Shown one piece after another: positions 24,237-35,648 of a stretch of DNA of 64,000 nt. The DNA lies in assembly GCA_004369045.1 (NCBI GenBank), contig ML213507.1, forward strand, positions 509,334 to 573,333, given 5' to 3'. The number at the start of each line of letters is the position of its first letter. The stretch's first letter is position 1. The stretch comes from Heliocybe sulcata (Eukaryota; Basidiomycota; Agaricomycetes; Gloeophyllales; Gloeophyllaceae). The position numbers and the translations under genes were made by a program. The notes under the pieces are model-generated. The model saw nothing but the letters and a program-made list of their open reading frames with translations, did no database searches and was not told the origin of the DNA.

Positions 24237-25171
24237 TTAATCCACCTTTACTGAGAGAGACCGCTGCGAGCCGACGGACAGGTACGACGAGGAGCCCTCG
24301 CGCTTTAACGCCCGCGTCGTTCTTCGCGCCGAGCGGGACCGGGAGCGCGTCATCGGGATAGAGAGGTACTCCGTGTTTCGCCTCCGCAGAGGCTGACCGC
24401 GCTTAGGCGCAGGGGACCCAACGTCCGTCTCATCGTCAGACCGCTTTCGTTTCCGGCCTGCATCCGCGAGCCTAGGAGGGACGTGTCAGTCGCGTGGCAT
24501 GAGCAAGGGCGATCATACTCACAGCTGACGCAGTCGCTCACACTCCGCTTTACACTTCTCGTGCGCATCCCGCTCGCCCGCCATTTCCTCCTTCGCACTT
24601 CTCAGCGACGCCGCGCGCTCGTCCAGCTGCGCCTCTGCGATCTTGCATTTCCGCTCGGCGACCGTTAGCTGGTGCCGCGCCTCGCGCGCCTCGAGGTCCG
24701 CAATTTGCGCGGACTGGAGGCGCTTGTGGAGGGTGGACTTTTCGTTTATGAGTTTGACGAGCCGGGACTCGAGATCTGCGAGCTTGGCGTGCAGGTCTTC
24801 GTCCGGGTGCTCGTCGAGGTAGATCCGCCGGGTGCTGGGGTAGATGTAGCGGCGGTACTGGCGGGATACTTTCTCGCTCGGGTTTACTAGGAGGGAGAGC
24901 GAAATATGAGCGCGTGGCGTGGTTGAGACGAGGTGACGTACCGTAAAACGGCGCCCGGCAGGTAGGACAGTTTGCCTGAGAAGACCCGTCGGGCGCACCG
25001 ATAGCTTCGCTCAGACAGTCCTCGCAGTGAATGTGGCCTGCGAACCGGTGTTATTACACTCACCATCCCAGACAACGTGTGGCACACGAGGACAATGAAA
25101 CACTCACCACAAGGAGAACACACTGGAGACCGCACTCGCTCCAGACAGATACTGCAGATGACGGACATCAT
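24237..25171 (-). CDS. RING finger, coiled-coil protein (family member 3)
   Basis: Exons 25171-25108, 25037-24942, 24896-24533 and 24471-24237; 252 residues. The RING reads ICSICLERV, SPCGHIHCEDC and NCPTCRAPF, with the first intron at the same place (before the GH pair) as in the other two members. Then RRYIYPSTRRIYLDEHPDED leads into a charged coiled coil (about 75-170). The tail has two basic blocks (GRKRKRSDDE and RSRSRSARR). Predicted nuclear E3 ligase. It is divergent from the RING-less relative at 25494, with 322 bases between start codons, and the two may share regulation. A second ATG three bases downstream is an equally possible start. Confidence 0.82.
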
Positions 25172-25493
25172 AAATAAGATAGATAGAGCAGACGGGGTGA
25201 GTATAGGTTGGGTGTGGTAGGAGGTGAGGGTTGGGTTGAATCAGAGCGTGGAACAAGGCGCGCGGCTATATTTAGGAACGGCCTCCGACACGTGGCGAAT
25301 GAGACGCGAGTGGCGTGACGTGGCACGTGTTTACTGACATCACATGTTCTTTAAATTGTGACGCGACGAAACGCGGCGCGTCGTGGTTAGCACCCGTTCA
25401 CCGGCTCTCTTGTCCATCGAAAGCGTTCCAGAACAGCCACAGCTGTGGCATAACACTATCTTCCACTTCAAACGCATTCGACGTCTCTGCTAA
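25172..25493. promoter_or_regulatory. 322-bp divergent promoter
   Basis: Shared upstream region of RING member 3 (minus) and the RING-less relative (plus). It contains a TATATTTA-like stretch near 25270 and two CACGTG-like words (ACACGTGG, GCACGTGT). No separate gene. Confidence 0.45.
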
Positions 25494-26581
25494 ATGGCCC
25501 TCACACAAGAGACCCGGGAATGGGCTGTCAGGATAGCTCAAGATCTCAATAGGGCTGGTGTACACAGCAGCGTCGAGCGCGTTAGTGCTATAGGATCAGA
25601 CATGGAGCAGGTTGCCATATGCTTAGGACGCGAGTCGAGGGACGTGGAGGCGCAGGTAAGGACGTGTCATACTTTCTGATGGTCGCGAAACTCTCAGAAA
25701 CGCAAGGACTTACAGCGCTTGGCTGCCGACATACTCGGTAGCGTTAAGAGCTTCAAGGAACGCGTGATTCCGCTATTGATGACGGTGACGAGTCTGAAAA
25801 CGCAGCTGGAGCGTGCGCAGGAGGAGAACGCCCGGCTCTCTATGGGGCTTGCGCAGGTGGAGTATCTGCGCGCCGACCATGCGCACGTACACGCCTTGGT
25901 GAGGCATAATGAAGAGATCATTGCTGTATTGTCAAAAGCCGTGGACGACGCGAAGGCCGAGACTGTAACGGCCAGGCAGGACAAGAAAGGTGTGGACGAC
26001 GAGCTGGATAAGCTCAAAGGGCAATATGCGACGCTAGAGCGGAAGGTGAAGAGTAAGGAGACGGCGTTGGAGCAGGTGAAGCTGGATTTCGGGAAGCGGA
26101 TCAAGTCGCGCGAGGAGGAGCTCGAGATGGTGAAGGGGCAGAGGAAGGCGCTGAAAGATGCGGTAAGTCCCCCAGTCCTCTCTTTTGCGACCCGTTCCTT
26201 TACTTAGACTGTGTCATCTTCTTGTAGGAGATGAAATACAAGGGCAAAGTTGACATGATGTCCAGGAGGATTGCAGATTTGGAGGACAAGCTGAGACTGA
26301 CAGAGTCTCATTCCCATTCCTCTACTTCTTCATCCTCTCATCCGACCGTGTCACAGAACGTCGTCGATCTCGACTCCGACGATGATTTCGACGCCGCACC
26401 TCTGCCTACACCTCCGCTCAGCTCAGATCCCGCCTGGCCTCCACAAGCAGAGGTCCGGGGCGCGCAAATCCCCGTCCTCCCTCAGAAACGTAAAGCCGCC
26501 GATGCTGGCTTGCCACTCGCCTTGGATAGGAACGGCAAACTGAAGGGGTGCGTTCGGCTGGGATCTCGGCGAAAGTGGTAG
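25494..26581 (+). CDS. RING-less relative of the RING/coiled-coil family
   Basis: Exons 25494-25655, 25698-26162 and 26228-26581; 326 residues. There is no cysteine cluster at the N-terminus. Instead it begins with a segment resembling residues 80-125 of the 17.9 kb RING protein: an EWAVRIAQDL helix ending in VEAQ at an exon boundary, compared with IVAKARDVAERLG ending in VAQ at an exon boundary. The following SFKERVIPLL compares with DFKQRIAPTL. A coiled coil covers about 60-230. The C-terminus QKRKAADAG...LKG...RRKW resembles the AKRKKANDD...GKKRK tail of that protein. I infer a paralogue that lost its RING exon. It may act as a dominant partner or be a decaying copy; coding frame and splice sites look intact. 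Confidence 0.75.
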
Positions 26582-26944
26582 ATCGTGATGGATTCTGGTT
26601 TGGATCGCTGGGTCGCACGACACATCTTGCAGTGGTCTGTATGATATACTTTTGTCTGCTTTGCTACACCGTACGAGCCAGCAGAACCTATAAATTCGAT
26701 AGGAAGCTCAGAGATGAAGTGCAAAGAGGCGCTGCAAGTCGTGCCGCGCCTCTTTGCCGGCATCCGCCATGACGGGTCGCCCACGTTGAACTGTTGCCGT
26801 CCTCGCAACATTCCTAATTCTTCCCTCTTCGGCGGTCGTAGCTGGTTCTCCGTCGCATTCTCGTGTAAATATACGCGAAGCACTCCGGCTTGAATGTCGT
26901 CGCCAACGAACCTACTGAGTACACCGCTTTCCCCTCCTCGTGCA
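26582..26944. other. short intergenic, no gene seen
   Basis: 363 bases between two plus-strand genes. Nothing notable seen. Confidence 0.5.
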
Positions 26945-28614
26945 ATGTCTCGCCCATCGTCACGTACTTCCGTGCGCTCTGGGCGTCATAGCCCATCTAT
27001 ACCGTTCGATGATCCGGGTGAGCATTCCTCAGCTGGCATTTCATAGTTTTCGAGCTACTAAGACGCGTTATGCAGTCGCGGTTCGCCACCAGATGTCATC
27101 TCTACGACATTCTATCCGACAACAACAGGCACAACTACAGAAACTAGAGAACGAAATCCTGAAAGGACCGCGTCCATTACCCCCAGGGATCATGGGCTCC
27201 CCACCGATCTCGCCAGTCGACCTCGATTCGTCAGCACCCTACCCACCCTCCAGCAGCAACTGGATGCACATGCGCAAGTCCAGCCACGAAGCCCTCTCCG
27301 AGCTCGCAGGGCCCGACTCCAGCATCCCACTTCCCCGCCGCGACGGCGCCTCCTTCCGCTCGGACGGCATCCCCGAGGGCAAGCCCATGGAGTTCACCGT
27401 CGGCTCGCTGCCCAACCAGTCCCTCGGCGTGCGGAGACAGACCAGTCCGACGCGCTCGCTCAGTCGTATGTAATCCGCGCCCCGTGCCCGTGTCCCGCCC
27501 CCAGCTGAGAACATGTGCGATGCAGGAATCCCCGTCTCGTCAGTGGGTAAGCGGTATTTACGTCAGGGCGATGGAAACGGGTTTACATCATGCTGCAGGG
27601 AACGCGCGTGCGTTAGCCGACGAAGGACAGCCTCAGCATTCGACCGCCCACTCGCCGAACGGGCTCCCTCCTCCCATCGATTCTGCTGCTGCAAACTCCC
27701 TCAGCGCGTCCGTGTCGCCAGCCCCGACTTCCCCGGGTAGACGACTGCAATCAGGTGGAGGCACGACGAAGGTTCTGGCGGATCTGCAAGCGGGTGTTAC
27801 GAGTACTCGGAATGCGCTGGAAAATACGAAGCAGCAGCTCAGGCAGTCTCAGCGGCAGGTGGCCCAGCTCACGCGGCAGACTGAGGATTTGAAGGAAGGT
27901 CGTGAGAGGTTGCGGTTGGAGATTGACGGGTTGAACGCTGTGGTGACACGGAAGGAGAGGATGTTGCAGGAGGTGAGTGACAAGACTATTTCAGTTCTTG
28001 GCTGGATATGGATCCGTGATAGGCTATCGAACGTGCACGGAAAGCGGAAACCGAGGCCTCCTCCCTAAAGTCACAGCTAAAAACGGAGGTGACTACCGCC
28101 AAAAAGTCACAGCGAGAGATGGAAGCCACTGTGTCCGAGGCGACAGCCGTCTCCCAGCGGAGCAATCGGGAGTATACCACCCTACGTGATAGCATCAAGG
28201 GCATGGTCGATGGCTGGAAGTCAGATATGGATAGCCTGCGCGAGGAGATGCGGAAGCGGGAGGAGCGGTGGCGGAAGGAGGCTGAGGAGGTGGGCAAGAA
28301 GTACCGCGCGTTGCTGGAGGAGGTGCGCGAGGCGGAGAAGAGCAAGGAGAGTGTGAAGGATCTCAGGGTAGAGGACGAGCGAGTGCGTAAGGCTATCGAG
28401 GATGACTTCCGGGAGGAGATACGACTGCTTAAGGAGGAGGTTGACCGGTCGTCGAAGGACAGTGACGACTCTTCGCGGATAGCCAAGTGCGCAGTTTTAG
28501 ACTTTGTTCTTTGGTCTCTGAGACTGATTGACTCCTCCCAGGGAACTGGCCATGGAACTCGCGCGTCTAAGACGACTCATGCAAAATTCAGAACCGTCAT
28601 CGGAACCGTCATGA
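26945..28614 (+). CDS. coiled-coil protein, possibly She3-like
   Basis: Exons 26945-27017, 27076-27465, 27526-27546, 27599-27972, 28023-28486 and 28542-28614; 464 residues. Exon 3 is a 21-base microexon. The N-terminus MSRPSSRTSVRSGRHSPS is basic and Ser-rich, then MSSLRHSIRQQQAQLQKLE starts a short coiled coil followed by RPLPPG and a Pro/Ser linker. A long coiled coil covers about 210-440, strongly charged. There is no catalytic domain. The layout recalls basidiomycete proteins labelled SWI5-dependent HO expression protein 3 (She3), an mRNA/myosin adaptor. I hold that only as a possibility because coiled coils mislead similarity. Confidence 0.7.
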
Positions 28615-28996
28615 GCTTCTCTTTGCATGGAGTATACCCTGTGCATACCATCACACTACCACGTCTGTTCAGCATTAATATCTCATCTGGCATCAGAACT
28701 CTCATTACCGCACATATCTATCTCTCGGGCTCCTACTCCAGGCTATCATATTCCTTTGTGCACGTTGTAGATTAGACATACACTCGTCGACATGGAGACA
28801 CGACCTCGCATTCTACCTCCGTGCGGGGCAGGGCACGTCGGGAGAAGTGTAAACAGGGAATGTCGGTCTTTAGATCACTCCGGCTTCGGCTTATGCATAA
28901 CCGGATCCGAGTTAACATTCATGATCAGAAGACCTCAGCAAGGCGCGGTATAAGACTCCCGTCGTCCACTGCACCAGTACTCTCCTTTTGCCCGCC
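28615..28996. other. short intergenic, no gene seen
   Basis: 382 bases between two plus-strand genes; nothing notable seen. Confidence 0.5.
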
Positions 28997-30345
28997 ATGT
29001 CTGTTATTTCCACCCCAATCACGGAGCTCTTCAAGATTAAGCATCCCATATTCCTGGCTGGTGAGTGACGGGGGAAACCGACGTACTTTTGTCGGCCTTG
29101 TTGGACTGGACTGAGTAATCTTGACGTACAGGGATGAATGTGGCTGCTGGACCGGAACTGGCAGCTGCTGTCACGAATGCGGGCGGTTTGGGTGTCTTGG
29201 GAGGTATTGGATATACGCCAAAAGTGCTTCGGTCGCAAGTGAGAAGTCAATTCAATACTAGCGAGAGCCTTAGATCTGACCGAGATTCGCGTGTGGCTTA
29301 GATCCATGAAATCAAAGAACATCTGAATGACAAGAACGCGCCGTTCGGTATTGACTTGCTTCTCCCTCAAGTTGGGGGGAATGCGCGGAAGACCAATGTG
29401 CGTTATGCTTCTGTCACTTGGAATTGTAGACTGACTACTCGATGGTCTGTTAGTATGACTACACGAAGGGCAAGCTGCCAGAACTCATTGACGTTATTAT
29501 CGACGAGGGCGCGAAACTCTTCGTGTGCGCGGTCGGAGTACCTCCAAAATGGGCGGTGGAGAAGCTGCACAAGGCCGGCATCCCAGTGATGAATGTATGG
29601 ATCAACCATTCTCCTGACGCTCGCATGTGTTCACGGATACACTCATTCAGATGGTTGGACACCCCAAGCACGTGACGAAAGCATTAGATGTCGGTGTGGA
29701 CCTCATCTGTGCCCAAGCCGGCGAGGGCGGCGGCCACACTGGCGATGTGCCCGCAAGCATCCTGATTCCTGCATGTGTCGACGTCGTCAAGGGCCACAAG
29801 TCGCCCTTGACAGGTCGGCCGGTCTATGTTATCGGCGCTGGTGCCGTTGTGGACGGCCGGGGTCTCGCTGCGAACCTCGCCTGGGGCGCACAGGGTGTTT
29901 GGGTGGGCACACGGTTTGTCGCGTCCGTCGAGGCGGGCGCTCCGAAGGCGCACAAGGAGGCCGTCTTGGCGGCCGGATACGACGATGCGGTGACTACGCT
30001 GATTTATACGGGTCGGCCTCTGCGAGTCTTCAGGACGCCGTATGTTGATGACTGGTGCGTATTACGATTCCATGCTGGGCGCCGGATAGTAATGCGCGAG
30101 ACAGGAATAACAACCGCCAGGCGGAGATCAAGGAGCTCACGTCAAAGGGTATCATCCCACACGACCACGAGATGGAGAAGCACCCTGAAAAGTCCCTGCA
30201 GGCCCGTGCTTGGCTAATCGGCAAGTGTGCTGCCCAGGTCCATGAGGTTCTTCCGGCAAAGGTCATTGTTGAGAACATGGTCAATGATGCTGCAAAGATC
30301 ATGCAGGAGAACGCGGCGAAGATCAACACGAAAGCTAAGCTGTAA
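28997..30345 (+). CDS. nitronate monooxygenase (2-nitropropane dioxygenase family)
   Basis: Exons 28997-29060, 29132-29238, 29302-29397, 29454-29594, 29651-30054 and 30105-30345; 350 residues with matching phases. This is an FMN-dependent TIM-barrel enzyme that oxidises alkyl nitronates, protecting against propionate-3-nitronate. Landmarks: GMNVAAGPELAAAVTNAGGL near the start, PFGIDLLLPQ, FVCAVGVPPKWAVEKLH, then QAGEGGGHTGD carrying the catalytic His, VIGAGAVVDGRGLAANLAWGA for FMN phosphate binding and VWVGTRFVAS. The length and order are typical for the fungal class. It lies alone between unrelated genes. Confidence 0.9.
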
Positions 30346-31308
30346 TTTATTCTGATTGTTAGGGATGCTCGTTATGTATTGTTTTCGCTTTCTGGACGCT
30401 ATGAATATTGTCTGCGCCGTTGATTATCGGTCCGGCAAAGCAACGGCATATAAGGAAACACAAGTCTAGGTTTAGGTTGAGGCTCTGCTTTTGTCGTACA
30501 CTGCGGCCGGAAAATTCGTAGGTCGCACTCTGTCATCAGAACTTCATAGCCTTCGCTTAAGCCTTTGGGAGTAGATGATTGAACCCGCGGTTCAAGTACT
30601 TGGCGTCATGATCACCTGGATCTTGCTTTCATGAGAGCAGGATCCATCGCAAGATTCACATGTTTCTGTACGTGGTGGTGGATGCGTTCTCGGACTTACT
30701 TCCCCCCTTGCTACTCTCAGGATCTATTGTTGTTTCTCCGTCTCTTCGGGCTGGATGCGATTGCTTCCCTTCGGCTCGCATAGTTTGACAGAGCATATCA
30801 ACACCATTGTAGCGTTCTCGAACCAATGGAAGTGGTCCCTCATTTCACGTGTCGGCTCAGGACGGGATGTAGCTTGGAAAGCCAGGGAAAGACGGAGCTT
30901 ATATATGCCACAACGCCTGTGCTCTCAGTGAGTTAAAGTCTATCATTCGACTTCGTGACATCAGGCGCCTGGCTAAACACTTGTGCCCGACGGACGTCTC
31001 CCGCGAGATGTCCAGACACTCATACTTTACCAGTGAATCGGCGCCTCTTTTCCGTGGTCTGTACAAGTTTCTTTTCTTGCATGCGGTGAACCATCTGCAA
31101 ATAGATGGGCACGGGGCTGCTCAAGCACTGCCCATACGTTCTTCAGTTCGTATACCATTCTCTTGGTGCTGCATATGACATGGTGGTCCATGCGTTATGG
31201 GCGTGCATTATTTTTATCGTGCGGTATTAAAATGCCTCCCCGAATTGCAAGATGACAGGGCTTACCTGCTCGGGATCACTTGTCCTAAGGACTCCAACAG
31301 CTGAAAGG
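30346..31308. other. intergenic, no gene seen
   Basis: 963 bases upstream of the lipase gene. It contains an imperfect 28-base palindrome at 30618-30645 (GGATC...GATCC arms). No open frame with family support. Confidence 0.5.
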
Positions 31309-32679
31309 ATGAAGTTATCCTGGCTCGTCCCGCTCTCTTGCGCTTTCCTTGCGGTCGCACACCCGTTGGCTTCGCCGAGGGGCCTGGAGAAAAGGTCCAT
31401 TTCTGAGGGTATGTCTGTTATTATTCTACACCTATGCTACGTCTTATCGCTTCTCAGCTCTTTACGATGACTTGTTCTTCTACTTCAAATATGCTTCTTC
31501 AGCGTATAGCATCGTTTGCGCCAGTCCCAATGGGAATGTTCTCGTAGAAGAGGTGCGTTGTTACACATAAGCTCCCCTATAATCCCACTGATTTATTAAT
31601 CTGATCCACAACTAGTTTTCTAATGCAATCACTGACACTCAAGGCTACATAGCTAGAGATGACAGCCGGAAGGAGATAATCGTGGCCTTACGTGGAAGGT
31701 AATCTGCAATAAACGTGTGATCCTACAGACATGCTCTGATAAAATCAGCACCTCTGTGCAAGACGCTCTGACGGACTCTGAGGATGATCTTATACCCTAT
31801 ACGTCTCCGGGAGTATCCCCTCCTGGTGAGTCATTATCCTAGTTACCTAGTTAAACCTGACCGTCGACTCCCTATCACAGCTGGGAGCACGGTGCACATG
31901 GGATTCCTGACTGCGTAAGTCGTATAAGATTGCCCTGCATACCGCCTATTCAGGTGGTGTGGCCCTCCCAGATGGAACTCAGTGGCACCTGGCGTAATAT
32001 CTGCGGTTCGCAGCCAGCTCGCATCTTACCCGGGCTATGCTATCGTGACCAGCGGACATTCCCTGGGCGCAGCTTTGTCCTCGCTTGCTGCCGTGAGTAT
32101 GAAGGGCAACTTCCCTACCAGGTTCGTCTCAACAACTAGATACTCTCGCTTTGACTGATTCGGTTCTGTACAGCCCTGTACGTATGTACACCTACGGCCA
32201 GCCACGGACAGGGAATCCGACATATGCATACTACGTCAATGACCTGTTTGGTTCTGATGCCTTTCGATGTCAGTAACAACTTACATATTTTTTTTTCAAG
32301 TCTGCTGACGACCCGGGCCACCTTTAGTTGTCCATACTACTGATGGGTACGTCGATCTCTGGAGTGGACTGACGCAAGTATCAACCGCTTTTATAGTGTA
32401 CCGACTAGTATACCACAATCGTTGGGATACAGGCATCATGGCATCGAGTACTGGCAAAACCCGGATCCCCCCTCGGCCGCGACCACGGTCCAGTGCGCGG
32501 CGGATGGGGAGGATCCGACCTGCTCGGATTCTGTGCCGTCCGGAGGAATCAACGCGGCTCACCTCGTGGTAGGCATAAATCATTACCATATTCCGTCGAC
32601 CTTGAAAAACTGATCATGATTGTCTCGTCTATATCCGTAGTACTTTGGCGTCCTAGTCATCACACCCTATTGCTCGTAG
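31309..32679 (+). CDS. secreted class 3 lipase / feruloyl esterase-like
   Basis: Exons 31309-31408, 31458-31552, 31616-31698, 31749-31825, 31881-31914, 31972-32121, 32174-32268, 32328-32346, 32397-32568 and 32641-32679; 287 residues. An N-terminal signal peptide (LSWLVPLSCAFLAVAHPLA) is followed by a possible Kex2 site (EKR). The alpha/beta-hydrolase core has the nucleophile elbow GHSLG with Ser160, Asp217 in HTTDGVP and His273 in NAAHLVYFG, the Ser-Asp-His triad of fungal class 3 lipases. TYGQPRTGNP is also typical. Predicted extracellular ester hydrolase acting on lipids or plant esters. Exon 8 is only 19 bases and carries the catalytic Asp. The gene is convergent with the seven-helix protein gene ending at 32826. 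Confidence 0.88.
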
Positions 32680-32825
32680 TCGATAGGGCCGATCCTTCAG
32701 AGCTAGAAGTATTACGTCTGACGGCCATAGTTCATACTCTCTTCTGGCCATGGGGGCCCCATGGGCGAAGTAATACTAAATGTGATATTACAGAGAGACT
32801 GAGACACTCGGCATATGCCATAGTC

Positions 32826-34124
32826 TTACGCTACCTCCTCATTCTTGGCGAAAATCATGTCATCATCCTTGCCTATGGCCATGGTGCTGCCGCTGGGCTG
32901 CAGACGCAGACGACCAGTGTAGAATGTACTTCCTTCGGATATCGAGTTTATGGTGCGTTCCTGGCGTTCCATTGCCATGTCCATGGTATTGGTGGCGTTC
33001 GCTCTACTCCCGAATCGCATTGTGCTCATGGGCCTTGTCCCCTGCGTCGTTTGTTCAGTGGAGACGCCCAGTCCCACACGAACGATAATAAGAGTTGGAA
33101 CGATGCACTGTTACAGGACGACTATCAAACGGTCGTCTCATCGATATACGAGATCCACGTACGTAAATTTGTGAGGCAGGATTCGCTCCTATCCAATGGG
33201 CGTCGCTGTGTATAGCCCAGAGGATCACAAAAGCGACCTGCACGAGGGCAAAAAGGGCACCGGACTCGATCATGATGATTGTGATGTTCATATACTGCTT
33301 TGCGTGACGGTCGGGGAGGCCCTCCCTGTGCTGCTTAGCCAAATAATAGATACGTCCGGCGATCAGGGATGTGACGATGAAGTTCAGCGCCAGGGACAGG
33401 GCGAATGATGCAGTCCCGAAGCCGTCGACAGATGGCGAGAATTGATTGCCCCCGTTGACCACTTGAGAGAGGTTGTACAAGCCGACGATGGCCGACGCTG
33501 TGAAGTAGGTTTTAGGTGACGAAACGAACCTGAACAATAAGGAACGCACTCACCTGCGTAAACAAGCAGCATGACTGCTGGCAACAGGACTATGCGGTAG
33601 TCTTTCTGCCACACTAACCAACAACGCCATGTCTGCGGGACAAAAGGTTCTAGATAAGCCAACACCTGTGGAATTGATACGTACTAGTACGGCATCCCCA
33701 AGAAAGTTGTTGACGCTGAACATGACATCGATCCGTAAATCGAAGTCAGGCTCTTCAACGATGACGGCTGGCCCGCCAGCTTCGTTTCGCCTATTAATCT
33801 TTGAGAGTACTGTGTTATATCATCACAACCGTATGAAGCTCAGACAAACTCACGAACGCTGATATAACATTATTGAAGCCAAAAGCAAAGTGTATCGTGG
33901 AAGCCAGGAATAGTATACACGTCGAACCAAGCAACCACCAGTTGATGTCTGCACTTCTGCGTCTCCAAACAAGGAATGACAGTGCAAAGCCAAACAGGAC
34001 GATGTAGATCCCTGGTCCGGACAGTCAGACATCGTCGACCAACAATGCATGCATGATCTTTACCGTAAAGCATAGCTTCGACGAGGAAGCCCACTATATA
34101 GGCCTTGTCCGCCGGATAGGCCAT
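32826..34124 (-). CDS. seven-helix membrane protein, copy 1
   Basis: Exons 34124-34064, 34011-33854, 33798-33685, 33632-33554, 33497-33163 and 33107-32826; 342 residues. About seven hydrophobic helices are visible, with short loops. Conserved-looking marks are FSVNNFLGD, TWRCWLVWQK, ASAIVGLYNL, IMIESGALFALVQVAF and CIVPTLIIVRVGLG, which recur in a large unnamed family of agaricomycete integral membrane proteins. The cytoplasmic tail is Met/Thr/Ser-rich. It is a clear paralogue of the gene at 38269-39560, with the same six-exon structure. Function unknown; no G-protein coupling motif is assigned. The start was set by comparison with the paralogue (MAYPADKA against MAHLAYPVDKA). Confidence 0.82.
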
Positions 34125-34811
34125 CCTGCCGAGGGAATGGAAGTTTGGAGTGCCTGATACCCTCACCGGGAGATGGAGAGGTGCTGGGCGGTTACATGTA
34201 CGCTGGAATCGAGCTGTATTAGCCTACAGCCGCCTGCGGACACCTGTCACGGAAGTACTTACTTGCTGACGGACGGATGATACGCACGTCACCGTGTGAG
34301 ATCTATCCGCGATACCCGCCTGCCGTACGTCCCCGTTTCGGAGGATAGTCAGGATCGGATTACGGCACTGGACCAATATCAAGTATGAGATGTCTTGCCG
34401 GTCTCTTCAGGTGTTTGGATACTGCGAGCCTTCACTAAGAGGAATAATAATGCGCACATATTTGTTTAGTGGAGGTTTGCCTGGATAGGAGCCGTCAGCT
34501 GCACGGGATGATGTTAACTATACATGCCACATACCATTTCTGACTCCGGCGTAGTACCTACATATCATTGATGGTTACATTGGGCGCCCGCCGTGCGCTA
34601 CATATATTTTTGTATGATGCGACCTGCCAGGCACAGAAGATCCCCATCAGTCAAGTCTAGGCGGACCGCCGGTGTTTTATTACAACAGCCGCCTTACCTG
34701 CTTCTGATACCTTTGAAACCTTCATAATCGTGCGTAGCATTTCGAGCTATTGTATTTCGGGGAGAAAGAAGTTAGCAACCGACCCTCAATCTCTTGCGCC
34801 ACAACGGAGTC
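34125..34811. other. divergent intergenic, no gene seen
   Basis: 687 bases between the starts of seven-helix copy 1 (minus) and RidA (plus). No supported coding sequence. Confidence 0.5.
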
Positions 34812-35357
34812 ATGAAGAAAACTATATCCACTCCGGACGCAGTGCCACCGCTGCCTGCTTTCTGTTTGTCAATCTGCTCTGGAGTGGGCTTCAGCTGACT
34901 GGTTGCATACATTACAGCACAAGCGGTAGTCTCCGATGGGAAGGTGTACTGCTCAGGCAGCGTAGGCTGTGACAAAGACTTCAAACTGGTACCAGGAGGA
35001 ATCAAGCCGCAGACTGTGAGTGCGCTCCTGATACATGCTTAGTCCCTACCGGAAATTAAAAGCGCGGAGTGCAGCGTGCAGCACTCGAGAATCTCGAGAA
35101 AGTACTGAAGGCAGCTGGGTCAGGTCTTGAGCATATCGTGAAAGCAAACTGCTATGTCAGCAACATGCAAAGAGACTACGTCCAGATGAACGAAGCCTAT
35201 CTCGAGGTCAGCTAGCCTGGTCGATGCCGCGATCCATATCCTGACGGCTGCAACTTAGTTCTTCAAAACTGACCCTCCCGCACGGACGTGCGTAGGGGTC
35301 GTCGCGCTTCCTCTTGGCGCCGACGTGGAGATCGAATGTATCGCAGAGATCCCTTGA
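34812..35357 (+). CDS. RidA/YjgF/YER057c family enamine deaminase
   Basis: Exons 34812-34863, 34918-35015, 35063-35206 and 35259-35357; 130 residues, the family's usual length. RidA proteins hydrolyse reactive 2-aminoacrylate-type enamines and form trimers, often in mitochondria. Landmarks: SQAVVSDGKVYCSGSVG, ALENLEKVLKAAGSGLEHI, KANCYVSNM, then PPARTCVGV with the carboxylate-binding Arg and VEIECIAEIP with the catalytic-site Glu near the C-terminus. The short exon 1 encodes MKKTISTPDAVPPLPAF, matching the usual N-terminal 'ST-APPA...Y/FSQA' pattern. Exon 1's donor (GTTTGT) is weak but is the only one in phase. Confidence 0.88.
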
Positions 35358-35648
35358 CCTAGGCTATGTGCAGCATTGAATTCGTACGCAGACGTGAATC
35401 GAGAGAAGTACCGGTAGATACGGATAGCGTAGGGAAAGGAATATTTTTGCATTCGACCACCGCTGTCGACAGCGAAGCGTGCCTCGCAGGAAAGTCGTAA
35501 GGGATTGCTTGCTACTTTGATCAGACGATACTTCGGGCATAATCAGAGCGAGAGGACTTGTGGCACCAGCTTACGCGCTTATTTGCAGACGTCCTTTCCT
35601 TGACTTTGCCACAATTGCTCTCCGAGCTCTATCTCACTAGTGCTTGCT

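Noticed and set aside
30618-30645. 28-base imperfect palindrome GGATC...GATCC as a possible terminator or RNA hairpin
   Set aside because: Two mispairs, no flanking T-run or transcript context; eukaryotic genes here would not use such a terminator.
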